Assembly (NCBI RefSeq): GCF_003387375.1
Contig: NZ_QUNG01000006.1
Span: 85,345-149,344 of the forward strand
Length of the DNA: 64,000 nt
Direction of reading: 5' to 3'
From: Marinomonas pollencensis
GTDB taxonomy: Bacteria; Pseudomonadota; Gammaproteobacteria; Pseudomonadales; Marinomonadaceae
The notes beneath the pieces were generated by a model. It did not search any database, was not told the DNA's origin, and was given only the letters and a program-made list of their open reading frames with translations. The first letter of the stretch is position 1. Each line of letters opens with the position of its first letter. Shown here in pieces: positions 53,839-63,031 of the stretch. The translations under genes and the position numbers were made by a program.

Positions 53839-54642
53839 CTATTTAATGGGTGCCGCTTGCGGTACTGCTACTTCTATTGTTGCTCGTGTTTTTAACACTT
53901 GTGCTAAAACTGAGATGGCTATTTCGCCCGGTTGTTTTGAATGTATTTCTACTTCTCCCATGGGGCAATGCATGGTGGCGATTTGAGCTTCGCTAAAGCC
54001 TCTGTGTTGTAATCTATGACGAAACCGAGCGCTTTTGGTTTTCGAGCCGATAACGCCAATAAAAGCGGCGTCATTCCGTTTAATCGCGGCTTCGGTGAGC
54101 TCTAAATCCAGCTGGTGGTTATGGGTCAGGATCAGATAATAACTGTTTGCTGGTAATGTTGCGATTTCATCAACAGGGTAATCGCTTACTGCTATTTGCA
54201 CGTTATTTGGAATAGAGTCTGGAAACTCTTGTTTACGGCTGTCTATCCAAGTGACCTGAGCAGGAATGTTTGCTAAGCAATGAACAATGGCACGACCTAC
54301 ATGACCTGCGCCAAAAATAGCAATATGCAACGCTGGTTGCATGACGCTTTCGAATAATAACGTCACAAAACCACCACAGCATTGGCCCAGTGTTGCGCCC
54401 AGAGGGTAATCTTGAGTGATGGTTGCGTTGTTTCTATCGGCCAGCATTTCTCTGGCTTTGGCTGTGGCTTGCCATTCAAGGTGACCCCCTCCCACAGTGC
54501 CATATAAGGCGTGCTGACTAACCAGCATACGCGCACCGACTTCACGAGGGGTGGAGCCTTTAATCGCCAGTACGGAAACCATGACAAAATCGATACCAGA
54601 TTTCTCAAGACGAGCCGCTTCTTGTACCCATTTAGTACTCAT
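53839..54642 (-). CDS. xdhC: Xanthine dehydrogenase accessory protein
   Basis: A 267-residue XdhC. The N-terminal segment VLAIKGSTPREVGARMLV and TVGGGHLEWQA, the cysteine pair GQCCGG and the C-terminal Rossmann-like part (IAIFGAGHVGRAIV, FIGVIGSKTKSARFRHRL) are typical. It binds molybdenum cofactor, helps sulfurate it and loads it into xanthine dehydrogenase. AGGGGGA before the ATG at 54642 sets the start; a frame to 54759 is rejected because it overlaps uraH. The enzyme subunits XdhA and XdhB are not in this window. Confidence 0.9.
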   Translation of the reverse strand: MSTKWVQEAARLEKSGIDFVMVSVLAIKGSTPREVGARMLVSQHALYGTVGGGHLEWQATAKAREMLADRNNATITQDYPLGATLGQCCGGFVTLLFESVMQPALHIAIFGAGHVGRAIVHCLANIPAQVTWIDSRKQEFPDSIPNNVQIAVSDYPVDEIATLPANSYYLILTHNHQLDLELTEAAIKRNDAAFIGVIGSKTKSARFRHRLQHRGFSEAQIATMHCPMGEVEIHSKQPGEIAISVLAQVLKTRATIEVAVPQAAPIK

Positions 54643-54658
54643 AGAATCCCCCTTGCTA

Positions 54659-55012
54659 TTAGCTGCCACGATATGTGCTGTAACCGTAAGGCGAAACCAG
54701 CACAGGTACATGGTAATGACTTGATTCATCACTGATACCGAAACGTATGACCACCTCATCTAAGAATAAGGGTTCCTCAAGAGGGAGGCCGCTGGCACGA
54801 AAATAGTCGCCAATGGCAAACTCAAGCTGGTAACAGCCTTGCTTAAAATTGTCATCTTGTAAAAGAGCCTGATCGCAACGCCCATCTTGATTTGTGAGAG
54901 TGTGAACAAGTGGCGTTTTTTTACCGTTTTCCAATCGATACAAGGTAACGGATACCTGGCTAGCTGGTGTACCGTGTGTGGTATCGAGAACGTGTGTTGT
55001 TAGATATCCCAT
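54659..55012 (-). CDS. uraH: 5-hydroxyisourate hydrolase
   Basis: A 117-residue transthyretin-like protein. The hallmark C-terminal tetrapeptide YRGS is present, with LTTHVLDTTHG at the start and HYHVPVLVSPYGYSTY near the end supplying active-site histidines. It hydrolyses 5-hydroxyisourate to OHCU, the substrate of UraD encoded at 61172. AAGGA precedes the ATG. It is first in uraH-xdhC-ade, separated from the upstream transporter operon by a terminator. No periplasmic signal peptide is visible. Confidence 0.95.
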   Translation of the reverse strand: MGYLTTHVLDTTHGTPASQVSVTLYRLENGKKTPLVHTLTNQDGRCDQALLQDDNFKQGCYQLEFAIGDYFRASGLPLEEPLFLDEVVIRFGISDESSHYHVPVLVSPYGYSTYRGS

Positions 55013-55092
55013 TGGTTTTCCTTACTGGATGACTGCGTTGAAGTAAACGTATGGTGGGAGCAGGCGTTGTATTGATGCCAATATAGAATAAA

Positions 55093-55120
55093 AAAGGCAA
55101 CCAAGAGTATGGTTGCCTTT
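55093..55120 (-). terminator. Terminator after the BMP gene
   Basis: On the minus strand, AAAGGCAACC and GGTTGCCTTT flank an 8-base loop and are followed by a T run. It lies between the transporter operon and uraH; some read-through would still co-express the two. Confidence 0.85.
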
Positions 55121-55125
55121 GCCTA

Positions 55126-56193
55126 TTAATTAGGCACTTTATCTGTGATGCCGTCAACATACCAGTTGACTTTGGCGAGCTCTTCATCCGTTAGCGTATG
55201 GCCAGCTGGAACCACGACTTTACCAGTATTATCTGTGATCGGGCCTTTAAATGGTTGGATCGTACCAGACTTAACGCCTTGGTAGGTTTGATCGATTTTT
55301 GCGCGCACATCCGCAGGTAAGTTCGGGTTAATGGAAGACAGCTGAAGCATGTCATCATGGAAGCCACCCCAGAAATCTTGCGACTTCCAGGTACCGTCCA
55401 TCACTTGCTGTACGGTTTTGATGTAGTAAGGCGCCCAGTTATCACGTACTGAGAAAACATGGGCTTTGTCAGCAAATTTGCTCATGTCAGAAGCTTGACC
55501 AATGGCACGTACACCACGTTTTTGAGCTGCAATAAGCGGAGCAGGGCTGTCGGTATGCTGTACTAACACATCCACACCTTGGTCCATTAGTGCGTTTGCC
55601 GCATCCGTTTCTTTGCCTGGATCATACCAGGTGTTCGCCCAAACAATTTTCAATTTCACGTCTGGATTGACACTTTTTGCCCCCATGTAGGTGGCATCAA
55701 TGTCACGAATGACTTCAGGAATAGGAAAAGCGCCAATGTAACCAATGGTGTTGGTTTTGGTTAATAAACCTGCGGTAACACCAGAAATGTAACGGCCTTC
55801 ATAAGTACGAAGCGTATAGGTCCCTAGGTTTTTTGCTCGTTTGTATCCTGTTGCGTGCTCGAACACGACATTAGGAAAGCGCTTCGCCACTTTGATGGTT
55901 GGGTTCATAAAACCAAAAGAGGTGGTGAAAATAACCTTATTGCCTGCTTTTGCTAACTGGGTGATAACACGTTGCGCATCTGCACCTTCAGAAACATTTT
56001 CCACAAAAGTGGTTTTGACTTTGTCGCCAAAAAACTTTTGCATTTCTTCGCGGCCACGATCGTGCTCGTAGCTCCAGCCTAAATCGCCGACTGGCCCAAC
56101 ATAGACAAAGCCAACTTTAAAAGGCTCTTCGGCGTGGGCTAAAGACACCCCAGCCATCAGCCCAAGGCCGATTAACAAACTCTTTAGTTTCAT
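55126..56193 (-). CDS. BMP-family nucleoside-binding protein
   Basis: A 355-residue periplasmic receptor of the Bmp/Med type. It has a signal peptide (1 to about 21, ending SLAHA), then KVGFVYVGPVGDLGWSYEHDRG, the family's opening, and EHATGYKRAKNLGTY. It lacks a clear lipobox, so it is free in the periplasm. It belongs with the two permeases and ATPase upstream, forming a NupNOPQ-like ABC importer. Neighbouring genes for urate and adenine breakdown point to purine nucleosides, bases or urate as ligand. AAGGAG precedes the ATG. Confidence 0.9.
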   Translation of the reverse strand: MKLKSLLIGLGLMAGVSLAHAEEPFKVGFVYVGPVGDLGWSYEHDRGREEMQKFFGDKVKTTFVENVSEGADAQRVITQLAKAGNKVIFTTSFGFMNPTIKVAKRFPNVVFEHATGYKRAKNLGTYTLRTYEGRYISGVTAGLLTKTNTIGYIGAFPIPEVIRDIDATYMGAKSVNPDVKLKIVWANTWYDPGKETDAANALMDQGVDVLVQHTDSPAPLIAAQKRGVRAIGQASDMSKFADKAHVFSVRDNWAPYYIKTVQQVMDGTWKSQDFWGGFHDDMLQLSSINPNLPADVRAKIDQTYQGVKSGTIQPFKGPITDNTGKVVVPAGHTLTDEELAKVNWYVDGITDKVPN

Positions 56194-56293
56194 TTTGCGC
56201 TCCTTTTGTGCCCTAGGGCATCTTTTTATGATTTCTATTTATAAAACAACAGTATTTATGAAATAAGTAATGAGTCTCGCCGCTTTATTATGA

Positions 56294-57226
56294 TTAGGCC
56301 ATATCTCTAGGGTCGAATGGCTTACCTAATGAGCGGGGGGCTAACAACTTTTCTTTAAACTGATCGGCACTGATCACTACCATGACAATCACGGTTGCCA
56401 CATAAGGCATCATGGCAAGCAAATTAGAGGAAATGTCGACGCCTAGCCCTTGCAGTACTAAATGCATAATACTTGCGAAGCCGAATAAATACGCCCCCAG
56501 CATGATGCGACCAACCCGCCAAGAAGCAAATACGACAAGTGCTAAAGCGATCCAGCCACGACCTGCAGTCATGTTTTCTGCCCACATTGGGGTATAAACA
56601 AGCGACATATAAGAGCCTGCAAGCCCGGTCATGGCGCCGCCAAACAAAATGGCTAAATAACGTACTTTAAGCACTTTGATGCCAATGGCATTGGCAGCAT
56701 GAGGGTTTTCCCCCACGGCTTTAAGTATCAGCCCGATACGCGTTCTATTTGCAACAAAGGCAATCGTAATCGGCAGTCCAAAAGAAAGGTAGACTAAGAT
56801 GTCATGTTTAAACAAGATGTCGCCAAGGTACGGAATCGTTGCTAGCAGTGGAATGGCAATAGGTTGGAAGCCTTGTACGGTATTGCCCACAAATTCAGAG
56901 CCGATAAAAGCACTAAGTCCTGTACCAAAAATGGTTAATGCTAGCCCAGTCGCTACTTGGTTAGCGCCAAGCTGCAACACCAAAACCGCAAAAATGAGGC
57001 TCATAAAGCTGCCCATTAACATGGCAGCAAGGACTCCAAAGCCAGCGTTTCCAGTCGAAAAAGCAGCAATAAACCCGACGACTGCCCCCATCAACATCAT
57101 GCCTTCTTGACCAAGGTTGAGTATGCCTGATTTTTCACAAATCACTTCACCTAAAGCAATCAGTAATAACGGGGTGCCAGTTTTAATGGCGGCAAATAAG
57201 ATTTGAACGATTAAATCTGCGTCCAC
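56294..57226 (-). CDS. ABC transporter permease (NupQ-like)
   Basis: A 310-residue permease of the BPD_transp_2 family with about eight helices. The start motif GEVICEKSGILNLGQEGMMLMGA and LKAVGENPHAANAIGIKVLKVRY are signatures of the nucleoside importer branch. GTG at 57226 is the start, with AGGAG upstream. It follows the first permease by nine bases and precedes the BMP gene by 100 bp. It pairs with the other permease as the membrane channel. Confidence 0.9.
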   Translation of the reverse strand: MDADLIVQILFAAIKTGTPLLLIALGEVICEKSGILNLGQEGMMLMGAVVGFIAAFSTGNAGFGVLAAMLMGSFMSLIFAVLVLQLGANQVATGLALTIFGTGLSAFIGSEFVGNTVQGFQPIAIPLLATIPYLGDILFKHDILVYLSFGLPITIAFVANRTRIGLILKAVGENPHAANAIGIKVLKVRYLAILFGGAMTGLAGSYMSLVYTPMWAENMTAGRGWIALALVVFASWRVGRIMLGAYLFGFASIMHLVLQGLGVDISSNLLAMMPYVATVIVMVVISADQFKEKLLAPRSLGKPFDPRDMA

Positions 57227-57235
57227 AACGGGCTC

Positions 57236-58303
57236 CTAGTGAGTGATTGGTTTATTAAAAATAAGTCGGTTTCGGATGAAAAAGTCACAGGCTAATAGAA
57301 AAAACAGCAAAACCCCTTGAAACATGCCAACAACGGCGATGGGGATCCCCATTTCTATTTGCGCTAAGTCTCCTCCCATATAGAGGACAGCTAAAAACAC
57401 CGCTGCCACAATAGCGCCCAGAGGGTGAAGGCGGCCTAAATAAGCGACAATAATGGCGGAATAACCGTAGCCAGGTGAGATATTGGGCACCAGCTGGCCA
57501 ATGGGGCCAGTGACTTCGGAAACGCCTGCTAGCCCAGCCAGAGCGCCTGAGAAAAGCATCACAAACCAGCTGAGTTTCTTGCTGTTAAAGCCGGCGTATT
57601 TTGCAGCCGGTTCATCCGCCCCGAATACACGAATCTGAAACCCTAAGTGTGTTTTGGCAAGAATAAACCAGCCAATAAAAGCCGCAATGATCGCCAATAA
57701 AATACCAAGGTGAATGCGACTGCCCTCTACCAAGGTGGGTAATATAGTGGCATCTGAAAATAACGCAGATTCTGGAAATCCGTAGCCATCAGGGTCTCTT
57801 AAAGGGCCATTCACCGCCCAAATTAAAAGATAAAGACCAATATAGTTGAACATAATAGTGGTCAATATGAGGTTGGAATTAAAGCGCAGCTTAAGGTAAG
57901 TAGGGACAGCAGACCAGAGCATGCCTGATACGATACCCGCCACTAAAGTGCAGGGCAGAACCAACACAGATTCTGAATCGATAAAGGTTAGTGCCACCAC
58001 CGAACCGCCAAGAGCCCCCGCGAGTAATTGGCCTTCCGCGCCAATGTTCCACATATTGGCCCGATAGCAAAGGGATAAGCCAACGGCACAGAGTAATAGT
58101 GGCCCCATTTTCACCAGCATTTCGCCCACATTGTAGATATCAGACAGTGGCGCAATGAGCAGCACATGCAAAGCCTGGAATGGGTTTTTGTCGAGTGCAG
58201 AAAACAGTATGCAACCAAATATTAAGGTGCAAAGGATTGCGATCAGAGGAGAGGCTAGCTTCATGAGCGAGCTGGGTTCGGTCCGGGCTTGTATACGGAT
58301 CAT
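57236..58303 (-). CDS. ABC transporter permease (NupP-like)
   Basis: A 355-residue permease of the same family with about nine helices. It contains LSLCYRANMWNIGAEGQLLAGA and FGADEPAAKYAGFNSKKLSW, the coupling regions expected in nucleoside ABC systems. Its ATG overlaps the ATPase stop by four bases (ATGA), so translation is coupled. It heterodimerises with the following permease (inference from the family). Confidence 0.9.
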   Translation of the reverse strand: MIRIQARTEPSSLMKLASPLIAILCTLIFGCILFSALDKNPFQALHVLLIAPLSDIYNVGEMLVKMGPLLLCAVGLSLCYRANMWNIGAEGQLLAGALGGSVVALTFIDSESVLVLPCTLVAGIVSGMLWSAVPTYLKLRFNSNLILTTIMFNYIGLYLLIWAVNGPLRDPDGYGFPESALFSDATILPTLVEGSRIHLGILLAIIAAFIGWFILAKTHLGFQIRVFGADEPAAKYAGFNSKKLSWFVMLFSGALAGLAGVSEVTGPIGQLVPNISPGYGYSAIIVAYLGRLHPLGAIVAAVFLAVLYMGGDLAQIEMGIPIAVVGMFQGVLLFFLLACDFFIRNRLIFNKPITH

Positions 58304-59865
58304 GCCGTGGTCTCCTCAGAGTGATGAGAGGGGGAATGAATAAAAGTGCCGGCCATCCATTGGCCAATTTCATCAATGGAAGTGTCTAGTGTTTTTACTA
58401 CCGGCGAGAGGTGTCCATCACAGACTGCCGCCATGCGATCGGCTAACAAAAAAAGCTCATCAATGTCTTCAGATACCAATAAAATGGCAGCTCCTTGGTC
58501 ACGAAGCCGCAGTAACGCTTGATGGATGGCCAGGGCCGCGCCTACGTCGACTCCCCATGTTGGGTGCGCGCAGACTAAAACCTTAGGATTTTGACCAATT
58601 TCACGGCCCATAATGAACTTCTGTAAATTGCCGCCACTCAAGCTTTTTGCTTCGGAAAATTCACCGTGGCACTTCACCTTGTATTGAGCGATGAGCTTCT
58701 TAGCGTAGTCTGTTAGGGGTTTCCATTGCACAATGCCAGATTTTATAAAGCCTTGGCTATGGGTTAATAGGGTGTTTTCTGTAAGGCTCATATCAGGGAC
58801 TGCCCCTCGACCTAAGCGCTCTTCAGGTACATAAGCCATACCCAGCTTACGACGCTGTGCGGCGCTTAATTGGCCAATGCTTTGCTTTTCTAGCGCTAAG
58901 GCGGCTCCTGTATTACGCTCATCTTCACCGCTAATAATGGCCATTAATTCGTCTTGTCCATTACCTGCTACCCCGGCGATACCGAGGATTTCTCCGGCTT
59001 TAAGCTCAAAGCTAATGTCTTTTAAGCTGGTACCAAAAGGGTGTTTAGTGGCAAGGTTTAAGGATGTCATGCTGAATACTGTGTGGAGGCCTTCTTTTTT
59101 TGAATAGCCAGCATCTTGTTCCGCTAACTCGCCAACCATCATTTTGGCGATGCTGGCAGGTGTTTCTTTTGCCGGCTCACAAGTATCAATCACTTTACCC
59201 GCTCGAAGAATGGTAGCCTGCTGACAGACCTCGGTTACTTCGTGGAGTTTATGGCTGATAAATAGAATACTGCAACCTTCTTGCGCTAGGGTGCGCAATA
59301 CTTGGAACAGACCAGAGACTTCCTGTGGGGTTAATACAGAAGTGGGTTCGTCGAGGATTAATAGTTTTACCGATTGCACTAAGCAACGCATTATTTCAAC
59401 GCGCTGTCTTTCACCAATAGAAAGTGAATGTACATAGCTATCAGGGTCGACATTGAGACCGTATTTTTCAGACAGGGCTGTGATTGAACTGGCTAGATTT
59501 CCGATCTTGGTCAATTGTAGTGGGGTCAAGCATAATTCGATATTTTGACTGACGGTTAATGTCTCAAATAGTGAAAAATGTTGAAACACCATACCAATGC
59601 CGAGCTCTCGCGCCTTAGAGGGAGATTTAATCGAAACGGCTTTACCATCCCAGATAATGTCGCCGCTGTCAGGAGAGACGACGCCATAGATGGTTTTGAC
59701 TAGGGTGCTTTTGCCTGCGCCATTTTCACCCAATAGAGCATGAATTTCGCCTGGCATGAGCGTCAAGCTGACGTTGTCATTTGCTAGGCAGCCGGGGTAC
59801 TGTTTAGTGATGTTTGCTAACTCGATACGAGGTATCGAATGCCGCTTTTTCAATGTTTCCGCCAC
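58300..59865 (-). CDS. ABC transporter ATPase, two-domain (NupO-like)
   Basis: A 521-residue protein with two nucleotide-binding domains. The first has Walker A GENGAGKST, signature LSIGERQRVEI and Walker B LLILDEPTSVL. The second has a degenerate Walker A (GVAGNGQDE), signature LSGGNLQKFIMGRE and a modified Walker B. This asymmetry is normal for RbsA- and NupO-type ATPases. GTG at 59865 is the start. It is first in the four-gene importer operon and diverges from puuE. Confidence 0.93.
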   Translation of the reverse strand: MAETLKKRHSIPRIELANITKQYPGCLANDNVSLTLMPGEIHALLGENGAGKSTLVKTIYGVVSPDSGDIIWDGKAVSIKSPSKARELGIGMVFQHFSLFETLTVSQNIELCLTPLQLTKIGNLASSITALSEKYGLNVDPDSYVHSLSIGERQRVEIMRCLVQSVKLLILDEPTSVLTPQEVSGLFQVLRTLAQEGCSILFISHKLHEVTEVCQQATILRAGKVIDTCEPAKETPASIAKMMVGELAEQDAGYSKKEGLHTVFSMTSLNLATKHPFGTSLKDISFELKAGEILGIAGVAGNGQDELMAIISGEDERNTGAALALEKQSIGQLSAAQRRKLGMAYVPEERLGRGAVPDMSLTENTLLTHSQGFIKSGIVQWKPLTDYAKKLIAQYKVKCHGEFSEAKSLSGGNLQKFIMGREIGQNPKVLVCAHPTWGVDVGAALAIHQALLRLRDQGAAILLVSEDIDELFLLADRMAAVCDGHLSPVVKTLDTSIDEIGQWMAGTFIHSPSHHSEETTA

Positions 59866-60044
59866 CGTAGGTTCTCTGCTGTTATGCTCATAAAGAGCAG
59901 ATTTTAGTCAATGATCTTTCATCATACTAACGGCTTATTAGTTTGAATGAGTTGATCTCATAACAATTATTAAGTTACGCATTTTTTTGGTGCGCGCATT
60001 AATAATTATGCTCTGTTTTGTTGCTAAAATGACACTCTAAAACT

Positions 60045-60060
60045 TTGACCGATCGGTTAA
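60045..60060. promoter_or_regulatory. RutR-like palindrome
   Basis: TTGACCGATCGGTTAA lies at 60045-60060 and is symmetric at seven of eight base pairs. It resembles the E. coli RutR box (TTGACCAnnTGGTCAA), which controls purine and pyrimidine genes, and also other TetR-type sites. It lies midway between the divergent importer and puuE starts. Confidence 0.55.
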
Positions 60061-60082
60061 TAACTGGTTGCTCTGTTTTTGA

Positions 60083-60100
60083 ATGAAATATATATTTCAT
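60083..60100. promoter_or_regulatory. Perfect 18-bp A+T-rich palindrome
   Basis: ATGAAATATATATTTCAT is fully self-complementary. It lies 22 bp from the RutR-like site and could bind a second regulator; part of it could also serve as promoter sequence. Confidence 0.45.
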
Positions 60101-60249
60101 ATAAACAACTATCGTGCCAAATTTTTTAAATTGTTGTATGTTTTTATAAGAGGCGCGAAGGATACGAGATTTTGAGTTATTTGTCTTTATGGTCAAGTTT
60201 CTTTTAATTGGATAACAAATAACGGTGGCATTGAATATAGGAGATAACG

Positions 60250-61167
60250 ATGTCTTATGATCGAGATTTATTAGGTTATGGCGGGCACCCTGTTCACCCT
60301 AGGTGGCCAAATAACGCGCGTGTCGCATTGCAGTTTGTCTTGAACTACGAAGAAGGGGGAGAGAACTGCATCTTGCATGGTGACAAAGCTTCAGAAGCAT
60401 TCCTATCTGAAATGGTGGGGGCAGATGCCAGAGAAGGGGTGCGCCATATGAGTATGGAGTCGATCTATGAATATGGGAGTCGGGCTGGTGTATGGCGAAT
60501 ATTGTCTTTATTTAAAGAGCACAATATACCGCTGACTGTGTTTGCTGTCGGAATGGCATTGGAGCGCCATCCATCGATGGCAAAAGCGTTTGTAGACGCG
60601 GGCCACGAAATTTGTAGTCATGGTTACCGTTGGATAGATTACCAGTATGTTGAGGAAGCAGAAGAGCGGGCAGACATGCAAAAAGCGATTGATGTGATTC
60701 GTCAATTGACGGGGCAGCGGCCGCTGGGTTGGTATACTGGTCGCACCAGCCCAAATACACGTCGTCTAGTGGCGGAAGAAGGCGGTTTTTTGTACAACGC
60801 GGATGATTATAGCGACGACTTGCCTTTTTGGCGGCTAGAAAATGGCGAGCCACAATTAATGATTCCTTATACATTGGATACCAATGATATGCGTTTTGCT
60901 GCCTTGCAGGGCTTCAACACTGGAGAGCATTTCTTTCAGTATTTAAAAGATGCATTTGATACCCTTTATGCGGAAGGGGAAACAAGCCCGAAAATGCTCT
61001 CAATTGGATTGCATTGTCGTTTAATCGGGCGTCCTGCGCGCATTGCGGGACTACGGCGTTTCTTAGAGTATGTGCATCAGTTTGATGATGTATGGTGCGC
61101 ACGTCGAATTGATATCGCTCATCATTGGCGAGAGCATTTTCCCTATCAGGCTGAATTAAAGGAGTAG
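60250..61167 (+). CDS. puuE: Allantoinase, PuuE type
   Basis: A 305-residue polysaccharide-deacetylase-fold allantoinase. The characteristic start RDLLGYGGHPVHPRWPNNARVALQFVLNYEEG and the metal-site region EICSHGYRWIDYQ are present, with GWYTGRTSPNTRRLV. PuuE enzymes hydrolyse S-allantoin to allantoate without the usual amidohydrolase fold. AGGAG lies before the ATG. The gene is followed four bases after its stop by uraD, in the order seen in many proteobacterial urate clusters. Confidence 0.95.
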   Translation: MSYDRDLLGYGGHPVHPRWPNNARVALQFVLNYEEGGENCILHGDKASEAFLSEMVGADAREGVRHMSMESIYEYGSRAGVWRILSLFKEHNIPLTVFAVGMALERHPSMAKAFVDAGHEICSHGYRWIDYQYVEEAEERADMQKAIDVIRQLTGQRPLGWYTGRTSPNTRRLVAEEGGFLYNADDYSDDLPFWRLENGEPQLMIPYTLDTNDMRFAALQGFNTGEHFFQYLKDAFDTLYAEGETSPKMLSIGLHCRLIGRPARIAGLRRFLEYVHQFDDVWCARRIDIAHHWREHFPYQAELKE

Positions 61168-61171
61168 CTAA

Positions 61172-61702
61172 ATGGGCAGCGACATGGGGTGGTTACTAAA
61201 CAAACCAAGTGAGATGTCTAAACAAGATTTTATCGCTCATTTTAAAGATATCTATGAGCATTCTGAGTGGGTAGCACAGGCGGCTTGGCTAGTTGTCCAC
61301 GCCCAGCAAGAGAAGTTTGACCGCCGTGAAGCGCTTCAGTCACTGCTAAAATCCTTAGTGGATGACAGTGATCATGAGAGGAAGTTGACCTTGTTGCGTT
61401 TGCATCCTGATCTTGCTGGCAAGGCGGCGTTGTCAGGGCAATTAACTCATGCATCAACGTCAGAGCAAGCTGGAGCCGGTTTGGATCAATGCACAGCGCA
61501 AGAGTTAGCGCGTTTTGCTGAGTACAACAATGCCTACAAATCGAAATATGGTTTTCCGTTTATTATGGCGGTAAAGGGAGCCACAAAGTTTGATATTTTA
61601 GCGGGATTCGAATCTCGTCTGAATAATAGCGTCGAGCAAGAGTTTCAAATGGCGCTATCACAAGTGCATAAAATTGCAGGTTTTCGCTTAGCGGACAAAT
61701 AA
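61172..61702 (+). CDS. uraD: OHCU decarboxylase
   Basis: A 176-residue UraD. The catalytic histidine segment is LRLHPDLAGKAAL, with STSEQAGAGLDQCTAQELARF and the C-terminal YGFPFIMAVKGATKFDIL region. It decarboxylates OHCU, made by UraH, to S-allantoin for PuuE. The AAGGAG ribosome site overlaps the end of puuE, so the two are co-translated. No terminator is evident before the next gene. Confidence 0.95.
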   Translation: MGSDMGWLLNKPSEMSKQDFIAHFKDIYEHSEWVAQAAWLVVHAQQEKFDRREALQSLLKSLVDDSDHERKLTLLRLHPDLAGKAALSGQLTHASTSEQAGAGLDQCTAQELARFAEYNNAYKSKYGFPFIMAVKGATKFDILAGFESRLNNSVEQEFQMALSQVHKIAGFRLADK

Positions 61703-61845
61703 AACCTTTATTGGTGCTAGGAAAATACTTTGATTTAGTAGGAAAAATGGCGTGATTTAGGTAGAATTTGTTGAATAAAATCACAAGCTCGGTTCTTCAT
61801 GATCGTATCTCTTGATGTGAAGCCTTCAATTATATTAGGGATAAA

Positions 61846-62940
61846 GTGCTGCCTTCAAAACAAAATTGGCTAGATAAACTGCTTAACTTTGGTATTTCAG
61901 AAGACTCAGCAAGTAATCTGAACTACAAGCAAGTGGTAAACCTGGCTTTGGCATTGCTCTGTGTGACCGATATTGGCATGATGCTGGTTTTCGCTGTGCA
62001 GCATGCTTTTCAGGTTGTCGCTTTCTATGCTGCTTTCTTAGCGCTTTCTCTTTTTGGTTTTTACCTGCATTCGCGCCATTATTTCTCGTTAGTTAAATTG
62101 ATTGTGCCATTGAGTACTATGGTACAAATTGTAGTCACGAGTTTGTTCTTTTTTGGTGTGGACAGTGACTTTCAGTGGCTCTTTATCACTGTCGCAGCTT
62201 ATGCATTTACTGCCTTTCGTCCTGATGAAAAAGTGCTGCGCTACAGTGTTATTCTATTGTCTATCTCCTTGTTCTCAGTGTGTGAAGTCTTTCCCGTAAC
62301 TGGAGTGCACTTGTCACCAAGCCAACCTGGTGTCGTGGTGGTGCTGACTTTTCTATGGACCTTGTTTACCTTGTCTGTGGTCATTAGTGTGGTGATTGCG
62401 CGCTTGAGAAAGGTGAATGATTATTTACGAATATTGGCTGAGCGGGATGAGCTGACCGGGTTAGCGAACCGTCGTAAGGTGTTGACGGATGCAGTAAAAA
62501 TGTACACCGAAGCGCTGTTTTATCATCAGCCGTGTGTGTTCGCCATATTAGACCTTGATCACTTTAAACGTATTAATGATACTTTTGGTCATGATGCGGG
62601 GGATTTAGTATTGAGCCAAATTTCCTCTGTAATGCGTTCTTGTTTAAATGAAGAAGACGCCATTGGTCGTTATGGTGGTGAAGAATTCGTTGTTATCATG
62701 CGTAATACCACGTTAAAAGAAGCCCTAGAGAAGATGGATCAGCTGCGTGAAACGGTCGAGAATACCTATATAACGACTGAAAAAGGCATTGTCATTCCGG
62801 TAACGGTGAGCATAGGTCTGGCAGCGATCTCACGCCATACAAAACGTTATGAAGATGTCTTATCTTTGGCCGACACTGCGCTTTATCAGGCAAAAAAGGC
62901 GGGTCGTAACAGGGTGGTTTCACAACCATCAATCGTTTAA
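61846..62940 (+). CDS. Membrane GGDEF diguanylate cyclase
   Basis: A 364-residue protein. Six hydrophobic segments occupy about residues 30-185 and form a membrane sensor with no domain I recognise. A C-terminal GGDEF domain follows with RDELTGLANRRKVL, DLDHFKRINDTFGHDAGD and an intact RYGGEEF. The inhibitory RxxD site is replaced by NEED, so product inhibition is probably lost. GTG at 61846 has AGGG upstream. It should raise c-di-GMP in response to a membrane-sensed signal. It is the third GGDEF protein of the window. Confidence 0.88.
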   Translation: MLPSKQNWLDKLLNFGISEDSASNLNYKQVVNLALALLCVTDIGMMLVFAVQHAFQVVAFYAAFLALSLFGFYLHSRHYFSLVKLIVPLSTMVQIVVTSLFFFGVDSDFQWLFITVAAYAFTAFRPDEKVLRYSVILLSISLFSVCEVFPVTGVHLSPSQPGVVVVLTFLWTLFTLSVVISVVIARLRKVNDYLRILAERDELTGLANRRKVLTDAVKMYTEALFYHQPCVFAILDLDHFKRINDTFGHDAGDLVLSQISSVMRSCLNEEDAIGRYGGEEFVVIMRNTTLKEALEKMDQLRETVENTYITTEKGIVIPVTVSIGLAAISRHTKRYEDVLSLADTALYQAKKAGRNRVVSQPSIV

Positions 62941-63031
62941 TTTCTTGAACCCCATTGACAAATGAGTTGTCCACTAAGTTTGGGGATAACTCTGTTGGCT
63001 TTTTGGGTTCTGTCTTGTTTGAGGTTGTTTT

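Larger units (their letters stand above)
59866..60249. other. Divergent control region between the nucleoside importer and puuE
   Basis: No gene is seen; the only minus-strand frame here (59999-60196) is A+T-rich and has no recognisable domain. The region holds two palindromes listed separately and must contain both promoters. Confidence 0.6.

Noticed and set aside
58300..59865. Degenerate second Walker A of the ABC ATPase as a mutation
   Set aside because: An imperfect second site is normal for RbsA/NupO-type two-domain ATPases.
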